Positions 6,315 through 8,732 of a stretch of DNA of 8,732 nt are shown piece by piece; position 1 is the stretch's first letter; each line of letters opens with the position of its first letter. The DNA comes from Pseudomonadota bacterium (GTDB lineage: Bacteria; Pseudomonadota; Gammaproteobacteria; Halothiobacillales; Halothiobacillaceae). Below the pieces are notes generated by a model. That model ran no database searches. It was not told where the DNA came from and was given only the letters and a program-made list of their open reading frames with translations. Where the stretch lies: contig JAJYPA010000334.1 of the NCBI GenBank assembly GCA_021795795.1, positions 1 to 8,732 on the forward strand. The letters are read 5' to 3'. The position numbers were made by a program, and so were the translations under genes.

Positions 6315-7579
6315 ACGGCCTCCCGCAAGGGTAGATAGAGGTTAATGCCCCGGCGATGGAGCATCCACGCCATACTGGACGTGACAAAGATCTCTGTGCA
6401 GAGCATGGACATTGCCGCACCGTCAGCACCAAACCGCCAGGCCAGCGGAAAAATCAGGAGCAAATTGAGCCCAGCCGAGGCGATGAGGATGCGGCTAAAA
6501 AGGCGATTCATGCCGAAGGTGAGCATGGTCTGGATGCCAAAGACGTTGCTCAGGGCGATGATGAAAGGCAGAAAAGCCAGCCACGCCAACACGCTAACGG
6601 CGGGTGCATATTGATCCCCAAGGACGAGTCCCACCAAAGGTCCGGCAGCGGACCAGACGAGACCAGAGAGCATAAACGACACCGGCGCAATCCACTTCAG
6701 CACTTTTCGGATGAAGGCCAGTGCCTCTGCGCGAGAACGGACAGCCAGGGCGCTGATGTGTGGATAAAGGGTTTGTGTAACCGGTGTGAGCAGCCCCTGA
6801 ACCGCCTGGACCAGCTTGTTCGCGGCGCTGAAGTATCCCACGGCAACTGGTCCCGCAATGAGACCCAGGACAAAGGTATTGCTGCTGGTATAAACGTTGA
6901 TGGCGGCCGTGGACAGGAACACGTGCCAGCCGTTCTTGAGTTGTTCGTAGATGGCCATCGCCCGAGGCACACGCAGCTGGATACGGTGGTAACGGCGAAG
7001 CACAGCCCAGGCCGGGATCGCCGCTAAAGCCACCGGTATGGATTGGATAGCACCGGCAGCGACAAAATCCGCAGGGCTTTGCACAAAGATAAAAATGCAT
7101 GCGGTGGTAATGAGCCGCGCACCGACGTTCATCCAGGTGATATCCCGCATCCGCTCCAGCCCTTGAAAGAGCCAAGTGGGGAAGAGTGTCGCACCGACGA
7201 CGGTCAGATAAACAACGCTATACAGCGGCCAAGGCTGCCGAAAGGTGGGAATAAGAAAGATCAGAAAAGCCAGCACCACCGCCCCGGCCAGCGCCAGAGC
7301 GACCTTGATGGTCATCACCGCCCCAATGATCTCCCCGAGCTTCTGCGGATCTTCCCGATGTACGGCGACATCCCGCGTAGCGCTGAGGTTAAAGCCATAA
7401 TCCGTCGCTACCACAAAGTACTGTATGAAAGCTTGGGCAAAGGCGATGAGCCCAAACTTCTCCGGCCCCAGCACCCGTACAAGATAGGGCAAAGTCACGA
7501 GGGGCAACGCGTAGTTCGCTCCCTGTAGGGTGAACAGGGAGGCCATGTTGCCCAAAAGGCGGCGCCGGTCACTGGCCAT
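6311..7579 (-). CDS. wzx: Wzx-type polysaccharide flippase (PST/RfbX family)
   Basis: A 422-residue polytopic inner-membrane protein that should flip the undecaprenyl-linked repeat unit from the cytoplasmic to the periplasmic face. The N-terminus has the clear RfbX signature: GANYALPLVTLPYLVRVLGPEKFGLIAFAQA followed by DYGFNLSATRDVA (roughly residues 20-73). About twelve hydrophobic segments follow, with basic loops between them; TQTLYPHISAL in the middle and FGIQTMLTFGMNR in the C-terminal third also fit the family. I start it at ATG 7579, with GGAA seven bases upstream. A GTG at 7585 would add two residues but sits almost on top of that site. It lies 18 bases after the galE stop, the only short non-overlapping junction between intact genes, and its own stop overlaps the glf start (ATGA). 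Composition is GC-rich like galE and glf. Flippases are substrate-selective, but the substrate cannot be read from sequence. Confidence 0.93.
   Translation of the reverse strand: MASDRRRLLGNMASLFTLQGANYALPLVTLPYLVRVLGPEKFGLIAFAQAFIQYFVVATDYGFNLSATRDVAVHREDPQKLGEIIGAVMTIKVALALAGAVVLAFLIFLIPTFRQPWPLYSVVYLTVVGATLFPTWLFQGLERMRDITWMNVGARLITTACIFIFVQSPADFVAAGAIQSIPVALAAIPAWAVLRRYHRIQLRVPRAMAIYEQLKNGWHVFLSTAAINVYTSSNTFVLGLIAGPVAVGYFSAANKLVQAVQGLLTPVTQTLYPHISALAVRSRAEALAFIRKVLKWIAPVSFMLSGLVWSAAGPLVGLVLGDQYAPAVSVLAWLAFLPFIIALSNVFGIQTMLTFGMNRLFSRILIASAGLNLLLIFPLAWRFGADGAAMSMLCTEIFVTSSMAWMLHRRGINLYLPLREAV
6319..6324 (-). promoter_or_regulatory. Shine-Dalgarno GGGAGG for glf, inside wzx
   Basis: GGGAGG four bases before the glf ATG at 6314, embedded in the last codons of wzx. 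It is the strongest ribosome binding site in the cluster together with that of the DDD-motif GT2. Confidence 0.65.
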
Positions 7580-7597
7580 CCGCACGTTCCACGGTCT

Positions 7598-8584
7598 TCA
7601 CCACGCCGCCCCCTTTTTGCTTTCCCACTCCCAAGCATGGGCAATGATGGTGTCGAGAGTATCAAAGCGGGGCGCCCACCCCAAGGTTGTCCGCGCCTTG
7701 GCGCTATCTGTCACCAAGACCGCAGGGTCTCCGGGGCGTCGTTTCTGGACTAAGCTGGGGATCGTTTTGCCCGTCACTTGGCGGGCGGTATCGATGACTT
7801 CCTGCACGGAAAATCCGGTGCCGTTGCCTAGATTGAAAGCGTCGCTCTCACCGTCTGCCAGTAGATGCTCCAAGGCCAGCAAATGGACGCTGCACAAATC
7901 CCAGACATGAATGTAATCCCGAATGCAGGTGCCATCGGGCGTCGAGTAGTCGTTTCCATAGATGGCGATGCGATCGCGGCGGCCGCTGGCGGCTTGTAGC
8001 ACCAAAGGAATCAGGTGGCTTTCTGGGTAGTGACGCTCCCCTAATTCGCCTTCTGGGTCTGCTCCGGCGGCATTGAAATAGCGCAGACAGACGGAGCGCA
8101 GGCTGTAGGCGCTGTCGTAGTCAACCAGCATCTCTTCCACCATCCTCTTGCTGCGCCCGTAGGGATTGATCGGACGTTGGGGGTGTTGCTCATCGATCAA
8201 GGGTGCTTCGGGATCGCCAAATATGGCCGCTGTGGAAGAGAAGATAAAGCGCCTTACCCCGTGCCGGAGCATGGCATCCAACAGGTTTTGGGTGTTGGCG
8301 ACATTGTTCCGGTAGTAGCGGGCCGGTTCGCGCATAGATTCGCCCACCTGGCTGAGGGCGGCGAAGTGCAGGACGGCGGCGATGTCGTCTTCTGCGAATA
8401 TCCGGTCGAGCAGGGCTTGATCGGCCAAGTCGCCTTCTATGAGCCGCCCGTATCGCGCGGCGTCCCGGAAGCCGGTGGAGAGATTGTCGAGGATGATGAC
8501 TTCATGACCGCTCTGCACCAGCATTTTGGCCATGTGCGAGCCGATATAACCGGCACCACCGACAACAAGGATTGAGGCTTTCAT
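7598..8584 (-). CDS. galE: UDP-glucose 4-epimerase (GalE/ExoB-like)
   Basis: A 328-residue extended short-chain dehydrogenase/reductase with all GalE motifs: NAD-binding GGAGYIGSH (9-17), LDNLSTG (32-38), HFAALSQVGES (73-83), FSSTAAIFG (115-123), catalytic YGRSK (Tyr142, Lys146), LRYFNAAGA (167-175), TCIRDYIHVWDL (219-230) and KRRPGDPA (281-288). It interconverts UDP-glucose and UDP-galactose in the cytoplasm, and here would feed Glf with UDP-galactopyranose. The length and the DPAVLVTD stretch are closer to ExoB-type enzymes than to E. coli GalE; the residue aligned by eye with E. coli Tyr299, which limits acceptance of N-acetylated sugars, is Leu290. ATG 8584 has AGGA ten bases upstream and overlaps the TGA of a short upstream frame (ATGA, 8584-8581). 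It is the first intact gene of the cluster in the window; no promoter is clear in the 148 bases before it. Confidence 0.96.
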   Translation of the reverse strand: MKASILVVGGAGYIGSHMAKMLVQSGHEVIILDNLSTGFRDAARYGRLIEGDLADQALLDRIFAEDDIAAVLHFAALSQVGESMREPARYYRNNVANTQNLLDAMLRHGVRRFIFSSTAAIFGDPEAPLIDEQHPQRPINPYGRSKRMVEEMLVDYDSAYSLRSVCLRYFNAAGADPEGELGERHYPESHLIPLVLQAASGRRDRIAIYGNDYSTPDGTCIRDYIHVWDLCSVHLLALEHLLADGESDAFNLGNGTGFSVQEVIDTARQVTGKTIPSLVQKRRPGDPAVLVTDSAKARTTLGWAPRFDTLDTIIAHAWEWESKKGAAW

Positions 8585-8667
8585 CGTTGGAGTATCCTGG
8601 CAATCGTGGCTGTGGATCGCTGGCGGATTTGGGCGATTTGTTCGGGGCTGAGACGCACGGAGTTCAA
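8581..8667 (-). pseudogene. Short ORF, possible N-terminal remnant of a MNT-type nucleotidyltransferase
   Basis: A 28-codon frame from TTG 8667 (or GTG 8658) to a TGA that overlaps the galE ATG. Its start, VRLSPEQIAQIRQ, looks like the first helix of small minimal nucleotidyltransferases of HEPN/MNT toxin-antitoxin pairs (typically RLTPEQ...IR followed by a GSR motif), but the frame ends before any GSR catalytic motif. I infer a gene cut off where the polysaccharide cluster begins. It could also be a translated leader peptide coupled to galE through the ATGA overlap, or chance. The TTG start overlaps the stop of the preceding frame (TTGA). Confidence 0.35.
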
Positions 8668-8732
8668 TCTACCCACAAACCAGAGAGGGAAAGGGGGATG
8701 GCGGCGAAGGGATCAATGCTGGCGACGTCATC
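8664..8732 (-). CDS. C-terminal end of an unidentified upstream ORF (enters from the right edge)
   Basis: The minus strand is open from the right edge for 22 codons ending in DPFAAIPLSLSGLWVD and TGA at 8666-8664. The protein-like composition and the TTGA junction with the next short frame suggest the tail of a real gene, possibly a small partner of the nucleotidyltransferase-like remnant. Too little is visible to assign a family or even to be sure it is coding. Confidence 0.3.
   Translation of the reverse strand, partial: DDVASIDPFAAIPLSLSGLWVD

Noticed and set aside
6356..7027. Long plus-strand open frame (223 codons) opposite wzx
   Set aside because: The translation is rich in charged and Gln/His residues without any fold-like pattern, and it is the complement of a clearly conserved flippase. 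GC-rich genes commonly give such antisense frames.
6594..7175. Minus-strand 193-codon frame inside wzx
   Set aside because: It is another frame of the flippase and contains no family motifs; the Cys/Arg-rich composition is typical of an out-of-frame reading.
7043..7528. Plus-strand 161-codon frame, and similar ones at 7530-7910 and 8177-8575
   Set aside because: All are antisense shadows of wzx and galE, which have strong family evidence; none shows its own ribosome binding site and recognisable motifs together.

Overview
The window is a surface-polysaccharide (O-antigen or exopolysaccharide) biosynthesis locus, with every recognisable gene on the minus strand. Transcription therefore runs from the right edge to the left. 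The gene families and the moderately GC-rich core genes point to a proteobacterium. An Acidithiobacillus-like host is my guess from the look of the proteins, but nothing in the window proves it.

Layout in transcription order: remnants of one or two short ORFs at the right edge (8581-8732); a UDP-glucose/UDP-hexose 4-epimerase (galE/exoB-like, 7598-8584); a Wzx-type flippase (6311-7579); UDP-galactopyranose mutase (glf, 5211-6314); an AT-rich, divergent putative glycosyltransferase (4198-5214); a decayed interval (3496-4197) holding a possible DUF1566-like tail and a truncated, mutated SAM-methyltransferase; a DDD-motif family 2 glycosyltransferase (2487-3509); a WbbL/rhamnosyltransferase-like family 2 glycosyltransferase (1591-2490); an AT-rich polytopic Wzy/O-antigen-ligase-type protein (302-1594); and the first 101 codons of a family 4 glycosyltransferase that runs off the left edge (1-305).

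How the genes fit together: the epimerase can supply UDP-galactopyranose, Glf converts it to UDP-galactofuranose, and glycosyltransferases (one with a GlfT-like DDD ... ADDxE pattern) build a lipid-linked repeat unit. Wzx would flip the unit across the inner membrane and the Wzy-like protein would polymerise or ligate it. The order suggests a galactofuranose-containing glycan. Most junctions are 4-base ATGA overlaps, as in a tightly coupled operon. The chain breaks only at the decayed interval and at an 18-base gap between galE and wzx.

Base composition is mosaic: galE, wzx and glf look GC-rich, while the 4198-5214 gene and the polymerase gene are clearly AT-rich. This is usual for polysaccharide loci assembled by horizontal exchange. 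I see no tRNA, rRNA, CRISPR array, complete insertion sequence, clear promoter or rho-independent terminator. The locus looks like a new combination of known families rather than an unknown kind of system. The most interesting parts are the decayed methyltransferase interval, the unassigned AT-rich glycosyltransferase, a poly-G tract at the start of the last gene, and the remnant ORFs in front of galE.
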